The position numbers and the translations under genes were made by a program. The notes beneath the pieces are model-generated. The model worked only from the letters and a program-made list of their open reading frames with translations. It was not told the DNA's origin and searched no databases. From assembly GCA_965215545.1 (NCBI GenBank), contig OZ244066.1:806001-870000 (forward strand): a stretch of DNA of 64,000 bases, read 5' to 3'. Below, in pieces: positions 55,824 through 64,000 of this stretch. Each line of letters opens with the position of its first letter. Position 1 is the stretch's first letter. This DNA comes from MPNP01 sp965215545. GTDB lineage: Bacteria > Pseudomonadota > Alphaproteobacteria > Rhodobacterales > Rhodobacteraceae.

Positions 55824-56996
55824 ATGATGTCCCGATTTGATGAAGTGATTGACCGCCGCGGCACCCACTGTGCCAAGTGGGATATGATGGAAACCACCTA
55901 TGGCGTCCCGGCCACTGACGGCATTGCCATGTGGATCGCCGACATGGACTTCCGTCCGCCTGCGGCAGCCACCGAAGCGCTTGAGGCCATGATCCGTCAT
56001 GGTGTCTATGGCTACTATGGAGATGAGGCAAGCAACCGGGATGCCATCTGCTGGTGGATGCAGGAACGGCACGGCTGGACGGTTGATCCCGACTGGATTC
56101 TCACGGCTCATGGTCTGGTCAATGGTGTCGCAGTCTGTATCGATGCCCTGACAGCCCCGGGCGACGGGGTTGTCCTCCTGACCCCGGTCTATCACGCCTT
56201 CGCCCGGCTTCTGCAGGATGCCGGTCGGAGGACAGTCTCATGCCCGCTGGCTGTCCAGAACGGTGCCTACACATTCGATTTCACAGCCTGGGATGCGCAG
56301 CTGGATGGCACGGAGACCCTGGCCATCCTCTGTTCCCCCCAGAATCCCGGCGGCCGGGTCTGGTCAGCCGATGAGTTGCGGGGAGTCGCTGATTTCTGCC
56401 GCCGTCATGACCTGATCCTGGCCGCCGATGAGATCCACCACGATCTCGTCTATCCACCCCATCGGCATATCCCCATGCCCCTGGCCGCGCCCGAAATCGA
56501 GGACCGGCTCATTGTCCTCACTGCGGCCAGCAAGACCTTCAACCTGGCCGGCATGCATACGGGGAATCTCATCGTTGCCGATTCGCACCTCCGCCAGCGG
56601 CTCCAGCGTCGCATGCGGGCCCTCGGGATCTCGCCCAACAGTTTCGGCATGGTCATGGCCGAGGCTGTCTATGCACCCGCCGGCGCAGCCTGGCTCGACG
56701 AACTCCTGCCCTATCTCGACCGGAATCGGCGCCTCCTTGACGCGGGTCTGGCAACGCTCCCGGGTGTGGTCTCCATGCCCCTCGAGGCCACCTATCTTGC
56801 CTGGATCGATTTCCGCGGCACCGGTCTCGATGATGCAGACATCCACCATCGCATGGCCAGCGAGGCCCGGATCGCCGCCAATCATGGCATCACCTTTGGC
56901 CCCGGCGGGGAGGGGTTCCTGCGCCTCAATTTTGCAACCCCCCGCCCACGGATCGAGGAAGCCATCAGACGCCTGCAGGTCACCTTCGGTGCATGA
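55824..56996 (+). CDS. PatB/MalY-type aminotransferase (putative C-S lyase)
   Basis: A 390-residue fold-type I PLP enzyme. The start IDRRGTHCAKWDMM and MWIADMDFRPPAAATEAL are hallmarks of the PatB/MalY cystathionine beta-lyase group. Others are VYGYYGDEASNRDAICWWMQ, LCSPQNPGGRVWSADEL, ILAADEIHHDLVYP and the Schiff-base Lys in VLTAASKTFNLAGMHTGNLI. Such enzymes split cysteine conjugates or cystathionine to pyruvate, ammonia and a thiol. Start choice: ATG ATG at 55824/55827 after a GGGAGG site. It stands divergent from def-fmt. Confidence 0.9.
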   Translation: MMSRFDEVIDRRGTHCAKWDMMETTYGVPATDGIAMWIADMDFRPPAAATEALEAMIRHGVYGYYGDEASNRDAICWWMQERHGWTVDPDWILTAHGLVNGVAVCIDALTAPGDGVVLLTPVYHAFARLLQDAGRRTVSCPLAVQNGAYTFDFTAWDAQLDGTETLAILCSPQNPGGRVWSADELRGVADFCRRHDLILAADEIHHDLVYPPHRHIPMPLAAPEIEDRLIVLTAASKTFNLAGMHTGNLIVADSHLRQRLQRRMRALGISPNSFGMVMAEAVYAPAGAAWLDELLPYLDRNRRLLDAGLATLPGVVSMPLEATYLAWIDFRGTGLDDADIHHRMASEARIAANHGITFGPGGEGFLRLNFATPRPRIEEAIRRLQVTFGA

Positions 56997-57210
56997 GACG
57001 CAACGCCAGGGTTTTGCTCCCCCACCGCAGCATGGCTCCGGGCGCATGCATTGACATCAACCCCTGCTTGCGACCGCCAGTCAATGGTCAAGGGTGCCAG
57101 GATCGTGTAGACACCGTCCCTGCAGACGCCCCGGATCCCGCCGCCTGGTACGGGGCGGATCCCGATCGGCGCGAGCGGCGGCGCATCCGGCAGCAGGATC
57201 TTGTTGGCTC

Positions 57211-58200
57211 ATGCTTCACTATCTGGACTTCGAAAAGCCCATTGCCGACATCGATGCCCGCATCAGCACGCTTGAAGCGGAGATCACGGATGGAAATCGC
57301 CTGACCAAGGAGCAGGAGATCAAGCAGTTGCAGCAATCGACGGAACGGCAGCTCCGGGAGATCTACCGGGACATGTCACCGATCCGGATCTGCAAGGTGG
57401 CCCGCCATCCCGACCGACCTCATTTCACCGACTATGTCATCCAGCTCTTCACCGAACAGAGTCTGCTGGCTGGCGACCGGAAATTTGCCGACGACCCGGC
57501 CATTCTCTGCTATCTCGCCCGGTTCAAGGATCAACCCGTCGTGGTCATGGGCCACGAAAAGGGTCACGACACCCGGTCTCGCCTGACCCACAATTTCGGT
57601 ATGGCCCGTCCCGAGGGCTACCGCAAGGTCATCCGCCTCATGGATCTCGCCGATCGGTTCCAGATCCCGGTCATCTGTCTCGTGGACACGCCGGGGGCCT
57701 ATCCGGGCCTTGGCGCCGAAGAGCGTGGTCAGTCCGAGGCGATTGCCCGGACCATCGAGACAAGCCTGTCGGCCAAGGCCCCCATCGTGTCCGTCATCAC
57801 CGGCGAAGGCGGCTCTGGCGGCGCGGTGGCCCTCGCCACCTCGGACCGGATCGCCATGCTGGAATATTCCATCTATTCGGTCATCAGTCCCGAGGGGTGT
57901 GCATCCATCCTCTGGAAGGACGCGGAGATGAAGGACCAGGCAGCCGAGTCGCTCCGCCTGACCGCAGCCGACATGGTTGACATCGGCGTGGTCGATGCCA
58001 TCATCAAGGAACCCCTCGGCGGAGCCCACCGGGACCACAAGGCCACCATCGCCGCCGTGGGCAAAACCCTCGCGAAACTCCTCGGTCAGGTCAGCGAGGA
58101 AGACCCCGACGCCCTCCTTGCAAAGCGTCATGACAAGTTTCTCAAGATGCAAGTCACTGCCAGGAAACGAAAGCGTTCCCCCCTCCAGCGCCTGCGATAG
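57211..58200 (+). CDS. accA: acetyl-CoA carboxylase carboxyltransferase subunit alpha
   Basis: A 329-residue AccA, which with AccD moves the carboxyl group from biotin to acetyl-CoA in fatty acid synthesis. Motifs: LHYLDFEKPIADIDARI, VARHPDRPHFTDYVIQLF, HDTRSRLTHNFGMARPEGYR, ICLVDTPGAYPGLGAEERGQ and IVSVITGEGGSGGAVALATS with the oxyanion Gly-Gly, and then SVISPEGCASILWKDA. ATG 57211 gives the family start; the frame runs 39 codons further upstream without conservation. The C-terminus is Lys/Arg-rich. Confidence 0.96.
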   Translation: MLHYLDFEKPIADIDARISTLEAEITDGNRLTKEQEIKQLQQSTERQLREIYRDMSPIRICKVARHPDRPHFTDYVIQLFTEQSLLAGDRKFADDPAILCYLARFKDQPVVVMGHEKGHDTRSRLTHNFGMARPEGYRKVIRLMDLADRFQIPVICLVDTPGAYPGLGAEERGQSEAIARTIETSLSAKAPIVSVITGEGGSGGAVALATSDRIAMLEYSIYSVISPEGCASILWKDAEMKDQAAESLRLTAADMVDIGVVDAIIKEPLGGAHRDHKATIAAVGKTLAKLLGQVSEEDPDALLAKRHDKFLKMQVTARKRKRSPLQRLR

Positions 58201-58321
58201 GACGGTCGGACTTGCCAGTGACCTGGATCAGCACGAATCATCGAGCGCGAGAATCCCGTCGATTGGACAACAAGGGCCAACCCTCGCTCGGGCTCCGCCC
58301 TCCCTCCGGCGACCCCGACCG

Positions 58322-58341
58322 CTGCACCTCAGAGCGGAAGC
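58322..58341 (+). repeat. dispersed ~20-bp repeat, copy e
   Basis: CTGCACCTCAGAGCGGAAGC, same orientation as copy f at 59386. The two lie either side of the Panacea toxin-antitoxin module. Confidence 0.5.
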
Positions 58342-58389
58342 AAGGTATGATGAAACCGGTAACAGCATGCTGCGGGTTGGGGCAACAAA

Positions 58390-58818
58390 ATGGTCAATGT
58401 CTTCGATGTCGCCGCCTGCATCCTTGAGCGGCAGGGACCGATGACCACGTGGAAACTGCAGAAACTGGTCTATTACTGTCAGGCTTGGTCGCTCGTGTGG
58501 GATGATGATATCCTCTATCCCGAGGAGATCGAGGCATGGGCCAACGGGCCGGTCGTGCGTGAACTCCATAATGCCCATCGTGGACAGTATCGCATCTCAT
58601 GCTTGCGCAAAGGGAATCCGCAGACGCTGAGTGAGACCCAGCGTGAAACAGTCGATGCAGTGTTGGCGTACTACGGAGACAAATCTCCGCAATGGCCAAG
58701 CGATCTCACCCACATGGAGATGCCTTGGCAACTGGCGCGGCGTAAAATTCCTGACGGTCAGCGCGGCAACACGATCATTCCCAAGGCATCCCTCGCCGAA
58801 TACTACGGCAGCCGGTAA
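58390..58818 (+). CDS. Panacea-domain (DUF4065, SocA-like) antitoxin
   Basis: A 142-residue protein of the Panacea family. The hallmark MTTWKLQKLVYYCQAWSLVW is followed by PEEIEAWANGPVVRELHNAH, then SETQRETVDAVLAYYGD and MEMPWQLAR with the C-terminal IIPKASLAEYYGS. Panacea domains neutralise many different toxins, and SocA of Caulobacter delivers its toxin to ClpXP. The gene is intact and sits 9 bases before the frameshifted partner gene. Confidence 0.85.
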   Translation: MVNVFDVAACILERQGPMTTWKLQKLVYYCQAWSLVWDDDILYPEEIEAWANGPVVRELHNAHRGQYRISCLRKGNPQTLSETQRETVDAVLAYYGDKSPQWPSDLTHMEMPWQLARRKIPDGQRGNTIIPKASLAEYYGSR

Positions 58819-58826
58819 CGTCCGTA

Positions 58827-59313
58827 ATGGCCCGAAGGCCAGAGACGCAACCGCGGGTCCATCATCTTCCCCACAATGGAAAGCGTCCTCGCACTGCTCC
58901 CCACACCAACCCCGGCCTCCATGATCTCGAGACAATTGTCCGGGCCTTCGAAATCGTGGACCTTGAGGGTCCATGGGGCTGGCGCAGTGTGGCAGCCAGG
59001 GTATGGTGGCAAAAAAATTTTGCCAAAGCTCCGACACTTCGAATCAATGACATGGGAAGAGATCATGCGGGCGGCGGGTGGACGTGCGAAGGGCAGCAAC
59101 AGCCACCTTGTCAAGGTCAAGAGCCTGACTGCACAGGCCAAAGCACGTCTTGCCAAGATTGGTCAGGACGACGTATCGGAGTTGTTTTCATTACGGTTGG
59201 ATGCAAGGGTACGGATTTATGGAATCCGTGACCGGAGAGCATTGAAGCTTCTCTGGCATGACCCTCATCACGGGACGAACACACAGGCAGTGTATCCCGT
59301 GCGTGAGCGCTGA
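58827..59313 (+). pseudogene. putative toxin partner of the Panacea antitoxin, broken at an A7 tract
   Basis: Two frames meet at a run of seven A (59011-59017). Before it, from ATG 58827, the frame gives FEIVDLEGPWGWRSVAA and RVWWQK. After it, in the next frame, it gives ILPKLRHFESMTWEEIMRAA, KVKSLTAQAKARLAKIGQDD and LFSLRLDARVRIYGIRDRRA with LKLLWHDPHH, a RelE-like ending. Removing one A gives a continuous protein of about 161 residues. The position after a Panacea gene implies a toxin, but I infer that from context. The frameshift should inactivate it unless slippage restores the frame. Confidence 0.6.
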
Positions 59314-59385
59314 AACGAAGACAACCGATTTTTCGCAGACAGGGGTCTCATGTCCCCGCACCGCTCTGACATGTTGCCAACGACA

Positions 59386-59405
59386 TATCAGAGTGGAAGC
59401 GGGAC
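59386..59405 (+). repeat. dispersed ~20-bp repeat, copy f
   Basis: TATCAGAGTGGAAGCGGGAC; shares CAGAGTGGAAGCGGG with copy d (38582-38602, complement) exactly. It lies 73 bases after the toxin remnant. Confidence 0.55.
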
Positions 59406-59623
59406 CCTCAAAGACAGAAGGCTTATCGTCATGGACCGACGCCCGATATCCGGCTGTCTTTTGTCCTGTCTCGGCCGCCACGATCCGCCGGTCCGGGGAT
59501 GGTCCCGAGCTTGTCCATGGACAGACCGGAAGGATTGCCAGGGATTTGCTCACATCGGTCCGGACGAGACCAGGCAGAACGAAAACTGTCAGAAATCATC
59601 AGGCGGTCAGGTGCTGGTCTATG
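59406..59623. other. gene-less stretch before plsC
   Basis: Only short overlapping frames; nothing recognised. Confidence 0.4.
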
Positions 59624-60406
59624 TCACCGGGCCCCTTGATTGGGTTCGGGATCCGGGATTGCGAATCCGGCCTCCCGCATCAGGGTGTCTGACTGGGTTT
59701 CGATGGTGGTCTCGAGGTTGGTCATGAAGCGGGACGTCTCCTGGCCAGGAACACAGCGGGGCAGGAACTCCACCACCGCGCGACCCGGCTTGCGCAGGAT
59801 GGCCGCTCGGGGCCAGAAGACCCCCACATTGGTGGCAACCGGGATACAGTCGCAATCGAGGGCATCATGGAGGACGGCGGCGCCAACCTTGTAGGGAATG
59901 CGGGTCCCGGGCGGAACTCGGGTCCCCTGGGGATAGATGATCAGCTGTCCCACCCTGCCGTCCGGGGCATGCGCGCCAGCCAGCAACTGTTTGACCGCAT
60001 GGCGGCCTTTGCCCCGATCGACGGCGATGCAACCGATTTTCCTGGCAAAATGGCCGACGATGGGTGTGGCCAACAGTTGTTTTTTCATCACGAAGCGGGG
60101 TTGCTCCAGAACACTGGCCAGCATCAGGATGTCGAAAAAGGACTGATGCTTGGCACAGATCAGCGCATCGCCGGTCGGCGGGGTCCCGCGGATTTCGGAA
60201 CGCAGCCCCACCATCCAGGCGGCCGACCAGCGCACCCAACGGCAATACAATCGTACGCCACGATAACTTGCCCTCGCATCGACCATGGCCCAGGGAATGA
60301 AGACCAGTGACATGAGCGCCATCATGCCGTACATCTGGAGGATGAAGATGAGCGACCGCAGCCATTGCAGGGCCTGTGATGGGACGGTTGAAGATCCTGC
60401 TGTCAT
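59624..60406 (-). CDS. plsC: 1-acyl-sn-glycerol-3-phosphate acyltransferase
   Basis: A 260-residue inner-membrane enzyme that adds the second acyl chain to make phosphatidic acid. A hydrophobic N-terminal span (IFILQMYGMMALMSLVFIPW) precedes the catalytic ALICAKHQSFFDILM (His-x4-Asp at 87-92), RFVMKKQLLATPIVGHFAR and IIYPQGTRVPPG. All four blocks of the PlsC family are present. It sits after the accessory Panacea locus and before dapB on the minus strand. Confidence 0.92.
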   Translation of the reverse strand: MTAGSSTVPSQALQWLRSLIFILQMYGMMALMSLVFIPWAMVDARASYRGVRLYCRWVRWSAAWMVGLRSEIRGTPPTGDALICAKHQSFFDILMLASVLEQPRFVMKKQLLATPIVGHFARKIGCIAVDRGKGRHAVKQLLAGAHAPDGRVGQLIIYPQGTRVPPGTRIPYKVGAAVLHDALDCDCIPVATNVGVFWPRAAILRKPGRAVVEFLPRCVPGQETSRFMTNLETTIETQSDTLMREAGFAIPDPEPNQGAR

Positions 60407-60436
60407 GCAACCCGTCCGGTCAAGGATGCCGGTGGG

Positions 60437-61255
60437 TCAGGCGTCCAGACCGAGGCCCAGCACATCACACATGTCATACTCGCCGGCCGGCTGCCGACGG
60501 CCCCAGAGGGCGGCCGTGATGGCGCCCCGGGCATAGATGGAGCGGTCCGTTGCAACATGGCGCAGGATGATACGTTCACCCGGTGCCGCGAACACCACAT
60601 CATGTTCCCCGACGACATCACCGCCGCGGATGGCTGCAAACCCGATGGTCCCACGCTGGCGCGGACCGGAGATGCCGTCCCGACCCCGGACCGCCATGGC
60701 ATCGAAATCAACCTTCCGGCCCGCAGCTGCAGCCTTGCCAAGCATCAGGGCCGTTCCGGATGGGGCATCGACCTTGTCGCGGTGATGCGTCTCGATGACC
60801 TCGATATCAAACTCATCATTCAATGCCGCAGCGATCTGCTCGATCACCCGCACGCACAGATTCACGCCGAGACTCATGTTTCCGGCCCTGATGATCACCG
60901 TCTCCTCTGCACAGGCAGCGATCCCGGCAAGATCATCAGGACTGAACCCGGTCGTCCCGATCACATGCACGATCTTCTCTCGTGCTGCCACCCTGGCCAG
61001 ACCAAGACTGGCTGCAGGGCTGGTGAAATCAAGAACAGCGTCAAGGCCTGCGAAAGCGTCCCCCGGATCGGCTGACACGGCGATATCTCCGCAATCGAGC
61101 CCTGTCAGGGATGCCAGCATCTTCCCGATCCAGTCATGGCCCGGCTGCTCGCTCGCCCCACCGAGAACAGCCCCGTCATGGCTACAGACAGTCTCGAGCA
61201 GCATCCGGCCCATACGACCGGAAACGCCGGCGATACCGACCCTGATCCGACCCAT
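60437..61255 (-). CDS. dapB: 4-hydroxy-tetrahydrodipicolinate reductase
   Basis: A 272-residue NAD(P)H-dependent reductase, next after DapA toward diaminopimelate and lysine. The Rossmann motif is VGIAGVSGRMGRMLLETV, then VLDFTSPAASLGLA and VIGTTGFSPDDLAGI. The catalytic segment VIETHHRDKVDAPSGTALML has the His pair and Lys. The C-terminal IRGGDVVGEHDVVFAAPGER is typical. The gene is complete. Confidence 0.96.
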   Translation of the reverse strand: MGRIRVGIAGVSGRMGRMLLETVCSHDGAVLGGASEQPGHDWIGKMLASLTGLDCGDIAVSADPGDAFAGLDAVLDFTSPAASLGLARVAAREKIVHVIGTTGFSPDDLAGIAACAEETVIIRAGNMSLGVNLCVRVIEQIAAALNDEFDIEVIETHHRDKVDAPSGTALMLGKAAAAGRKVDFDAMAVRGRDGISGPRQRGTIGFAAIRGGDVVGEHDVVFAAPGERIILRHVATDRSIYARGAITAALWGRRQPAGEYDMCDVLGLGLDA

Positions 61256-61551
61256 CTCGATGGCCCCTGCGCGCCCCTGCCCGTTCTGGCATCATCGGAC
61301 ACTTACAATGTCCCGCGTGGACTTCGCAAGGACACCGGCGGGAAATCACGATTCCTGAACGCCCGCCTGTGCCGGTCGGCCCTGACTGCCAGGCCGCTGT
61401 GCGGCTGGAGATCGGTAAAGGGTCCCGACCGGCTGGCAACAGGCCGCCGGAATCAGTAATCAACCATGCAGACTGACGGTCCCCGCGCGAACAGGCTGGA
61501 GCACGGAAGTATGATGTGCACACAGGGTCATGACGGATTGGCGGGCATCTG

Positions 61552-61953
61552 ATGGCTCGCCGTCATTCGACAGGAGGCCTTCCTTCACAGAGGCAATTGC
61601 GGGTGGGTGAACTGGTCCGGCGTGGGTTGGCCGAGCTGCTGGTCGACTGGACCCCAAGCGCTGCAACCCTGACATCCGTCTCCGTGACGGTCGGAGAGGT
61701 GCGCATGTCTTCTGATCTCAGACACGCAACGATCTTCGTGTTGCCGCTGGGGGGCCAGAACACGGATGATGTCATCGAACATCTCAACATGGAGCGTCAT
61801 GACCTGCATCGCGAGCTGCGGAAACAACTTCATCTGAAATATGTCCCGCGACTGACCTTCATGGCTGATCGGGTGTTCGACCAGATGGATGAAACACGAC
61901 GGCTCTTGAACCTGACCGAGGTCAGAAGGGATCTCGAACGGTCCTCCGGGTAA
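61552..61953 (+). CDS. rbfA: ribosome-binding factor A
   Basis: A 133-residue RbfA, a KH-fold protein for 16S rRNA 5-prime maturation and 30S assembly. Seen: GELVRRGLAELLVDWT, VSVTVGEVRMSSDLRHATIF and VPRLTFMADRVFDQMDETRR. The next gene, truB, begins 6 bases after the stop, the classical rbfA-truB pair. Confidence 0.93.
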   Translation: MARRHSTGGLPSQRQLRVGELVRRGLAELLVDWTPSAATLTSVSVTVGEVRMSSDLRHATIFVLPLGGQNTDDVIEHLNMERHDLHRELRKQLHLKYVPRLTFMADRVFDQMDETRRLLNLTEVRRDLERSSG

Positions 61954-61959
61954 AAGGCA

Positions 61960-62850
61960 ATGCCGCCCACTCCCTGTGGTTGGCTGGCCCTCGACAAGCC
62001 GCCTGGCACACGATCAACAGCCATTGTCAAGACTGTCCGTACCACCCTCGGATGCAAGCGGGTTGGTCACGCCGGCACATTGGATGCACCGGCATCGGGC
62101 GTTCTGGCCGTTGCCATCGGCGAGGCCACCAAGACCGTTGCGGCTGTCATGGCGGGCAACAAGCACTATCGCTTCACCGTGACCTTTGGTGCCTCAACAA
62201 CAACCGATGATGCCGAAGGCGAATTTGTGGCCTCGAATACTGAGCGTCCCTCTGATGACGAGATCAGGATTGCATTGGCCCGGTTCCGGGGGAATATCAT
62301 GCAGGTTCCACCCGCCTATTCCGCTGTCCGGATTGCCGGACGACGGGCCCATGAACTGGCCCGGGCGGGTCAAGATGTCCCTCTGGCCGCACGGCCGCTG
62401 CATGTGACCAGGCTCGATCTCATCGATCGTCCGCATCCGGATCAGGCAACATTCGAGATGATCTGTGGCAAGGGTGGGTATGTCCGGTCCATTGCCCGGG
62501 ATCTCGGCACTGAACTGGGCTGTCTTGGTCATGTCCAGACATTGCGGCGCCTGCAGACCGGCCCCTTTGCCATCAAGGACTGCCTCACGATGGACGCATT
62601 GAACGGCATCACTGATCCTGCCGAACTCGGCAGACTGCTGCTTCCGATCGAGAAAGCGCTTGTTGATCTGCCCGAATATCCGTGCACCGAGACGGAACGG
62701 GGCAGGATCGTCAATGGAATGGCAATCGAGGCGGGAGAAGTGCTCGAGATGGGAGCGACATGCTGGCTTTCCTTCGACGGCAAGGCGATTGCACTGGGAA
62801 CAAGTTCGGATGGTCTGGTTCACCCGCGGCGAATTCTGCACCAGGCATAG
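61960..62850 (+). CDS. truB: tRNA pseudouridine(55) synthase
   Basis: A 296-residue TruB that makes pseudouridine 55 in the T loop of tRNAs. Motifs: GWLALDKPPGTRSTAIVKTV, KRVGHAGTLDAPASGVLAVA with the catalytic Asp, GNIMQVPPAYSAVRIAGRRA and CGKGGYVRSIARDLGTELGC. The C-terminus has a PUA-like segment. In most relatives rpsO and pnp follow; here an IS66 remnant region follows instead. Confidence 0.95.
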   Translation: MPPTPCGWLALDKPPGTRSTAIVKTVRTTLGCKRVGHAGTLDAPASGVLAVAIGEATKTVAAVMAGNKHYRFTVTFGASTTTDDAEGEFVASNTERPSDDEIRIALARFRGNIMQVPPAYSAVRIAGRRAHELARAGQDVPLAARPLHVTRLDLIDRPHPDQATFEMICGKGGYVRSIARDLGTELGCLGHVQTLRRLQTGPFAIKDCLTMDALNGITDPAELGRLLLPIEKALVDLPEYPCTETERGRIVNGMAIEAGEVLEMGATCWLSFDGKAIALGTSSDGLVHPRRILHQA

Positions 62851-63009
62851 CATCGCGCCTTGTATGCCGCCGTGGCCTGATCTGGATGATTCTGTTCCGC
62901 AGGGAACACCCGGCCGGATGGATATCAGGCGGTTGGAATCGTCGAAGATATTCTTCGGGGCCGCAATGCCAGATGCATCGTAACTGTTCAGGTTCCTGAA
63001 CCGGGAATT

Positions 63010-63320
63010 TCTGGGCCGGAGCGGACGCCGGCTCTGCGATCCGGTCAACCCGTGTCTGGAGCCGCCGGCGCCCCGGGACCCGCCGGGCCAGGCGCCGAGA
63101 CACGACCAGGGCGGTCAGTCGGGGACCGTATGGCACCGGGGCGGTGACCCCTTCAGGAAGGGCTGCCCGGGCGGCGGGTGGTGGCGTGCTGCTGCCCGCC
63201 CTGTCGAGCCCGAGGCAGCGCTCGCGTGCGGCGATGTGCGCGGCCTGGACGGCAACCGGGTTGGCCAATGACTCATGATCGTCAATGGGTCCTGACACGG
63301 GATGCCTGCCGGCTCTGTCT
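63010..63320 (-). pseudogene. IS66-family TnpC remnant
   Basis: Minus-strand pieces resemble the IS66 transposase segment after the zinc-finger-like region: CLGLDRAGSSTPPPAARAAL, then PEGVTAPVPYGPRLTALVV and degenerate DRLQTRVDRIAEP. Cys codons and the frame are partly lost. Only about 100 codons survive. Confidence 0.5.
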
Positions 63321-63455
63321 GCTGCCTGGCACCGCGGCTTTGGCCGTCTTGGTTGATGGGCGTAGGGGTGGCGCGGTGCCCATTGTCAAGCACGCACGCG
63401 GCGGACGGGGCGTGGGGTTGCCTTACGCAGTGGCGAAAAATTTTTAAGCGTTTGT

Positions 63456-63484
63456 TTGTTTTGCTATTTTACTGTAGTTATAAG
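63456..63484 (+). promoter_or_regulatory. candidate sigma-70 promoter in an AT-rich patch
   Basis: TTGTTT (63456-63461), 17 bases, TATAAG (63479-63484). It lies in an AT-rich stretch of about 75 bases within GC-rich DNA, upstream of a tiny ORF and a secreted-protein gene. Confidence 0.5.
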
Positions 63485-63559
63485 CACCGAAATTTACTGG
63501 TCGCCACTTAAAGCAGGTGGGGCAAACAGGTGACGAAAACAGGCGAAAGGAGATCACTC

Positions 63560-63634
63560 ATGACGAAGGGATTGGGTCCGGAAATCGACATCGATCTTGA
63601 CCGCCGAGGCGTCCAGCGTGTAATGTCACCGTGA
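63560..63634 (+). CDS. 24-residue small ORF or leader peptide
   Basis: ATG at 63560 lies 7 bases after AAAGGAGA, one of the best ribosome sites in the window. The product MTKGLGPEIDIDLDRRGVQR plus four more residues ends at TGA 63634, 16 bases before the secreted-protein ATG. It could be a leader peptide, a tiny protein, or the start of a frameshifted gene. Confidence 0.35.
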   Translation: MTKGLGPEIDIDLDRRGVQRVMSP

Positions 63635-63650
63635 ACGAAACGAGAGCATC

Positions 63651-64000
63651 ATGCGATATCTGACAATCCTGGCGGCTGTGGTCGCGTTGGCGGGCAGTCT
63701 TGCCTCACCAGCCTGGAGCGTCGACCTGACCCCTTGGCCAAACGGCGGCGGAATGGTCTGTGTGCTCGCTGGCGGTGACTCCAGCTTTATCCAGCCAACG
63801 GCCTACATCGATTCCGGATCCCGGGTCTGCGGATCCGTCCACATCTCCGGAGCACCGCAAATCATTGGATCCGCCATTACCGGCGGCGACATCGCCGGGA
63901 CGCCGACAATCCGAAATTCGACCTTCAACGGGCATTGGGAATGGCTCGCAATCCGCGCCAATGCGGAAATCGTCAACTCCGTCGTCAAAGGGGGCTTGAT
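63651..64000 (+). CDS. secreted repeat-like protein, 3-prime end beyond window
   Basis: From ATG 63651 the frame is open to the window edge (116 codons). A signal peptide is clear (MRYLTILAAVVALAGSLASP, cleavage near AWS-VD). The mature part has short repeating strands rich in Gly, Ser, Ile and Asn, such as SRVCGSVHISGAPQIIGSAI and TGGDIAGTPTIRNSTFNGHW, which suggests a right-handed beta-helix or autotransporter-like passenger. Two Cys (in MVCVL and RVCGS) might pair. Family not recognised; the full length is unknown. Confidence 0.6.
   Translation, partial: MRYLTILAAVVALAGSLASPAWSVDLTPWPNGGGMVCVLAGGDSSFIQPTAYIDSGSRVCGSVHISGAPQIIGSAITGGDIAGTPTIRNSTFNGHWEWLAIRANAEIVNSVVKGGL

Overview
The window reads as the chromosome of a GC-rich alphaproteobacterium. 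GcrA, an order that matches the alphaproteobacterial rpoZ-rsh-DUF2062-pdxJ-acpS block, the short alphaproteobacterial HPr kinase with HPr and a mannose-type EIIA, and the rsfS-rlmH-gpmI-ctpA-rppH order all point there. Genus cannot be told from the sequence. No tRNA, rRNA or CRISPR array was seen.

Layout. 1-5.8 kb: the start of a lipoprotein gene, then an insertion-sequence graveyard (IS110 twice, IS30) around a small RelE-type toxin-antitoxin operon. 5.8-15.8 kb: hydroxybutyryl-CoA dehydrogenase, an acyltransferase, ptsH and an EIIA-Man lacking its phosphoacceptor His, a dead helicase, hprK, an HpcH-type aldolase, a DMT exporter, argD-argF and gcrA. 15.9-19.8 kb: two large P-loop ATPases of accessory type. 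20-30.8 kb: SLC13 transporter, L,D-transpeptidase, aromatic aminotransferase, sulfurtransferase, smpB, dapA, carA-carB. 31-39.3 kb: accessory region with two IS630 copies, an IS21 remnant, a decayed SIR2 gene, an intact AbiE toxin-antitoxin pair and small broken secreted or membrane genes. 39.4-49.2 kb: compact, overlapping minus-strand housekeeping genes (methyltransferase, rppH, ctpA, gpmI, rlmH, rsfS, acpS, pdxJ, DUF2062, rsh, rpoZ). 49.7-52.2 kb: a DUF262 plus HEPN pair and an IS4-type remnant. 52.3-62.9 kb: rnhA, a DegT aminotransferase, def-fmt, patB, accA, a Panacea (SocA-like) antitoxin with a frameshifted partner, plsC, dapB, rbfA-truB. 62.9-64 kb: IS66 remnant, an AT-rich promoter patch, a tiny ORF and the start of a secreted protein.

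How it fits together. The core genes are intact and tightly packed, with 1-17 base overlaps that suggest translational coupling. Lysine/cell-wall (dapA, dapB), arginine/pyrimidine (argD, argF, carA, carB), translation (smpB, def, fmt, rbfA, truB, rlmH, rsfS) and lipid genes (accA, acpS, plsC) are complete. In contrast every transposase is broken, and several defence or toxin genes carry stops or single-base frameshifts at homopolymers. The picture is a genome once loaded with mobile DNA that is now decaying between conserved operons. A roughly 20-base repeat recurs at six accessory boundaries.
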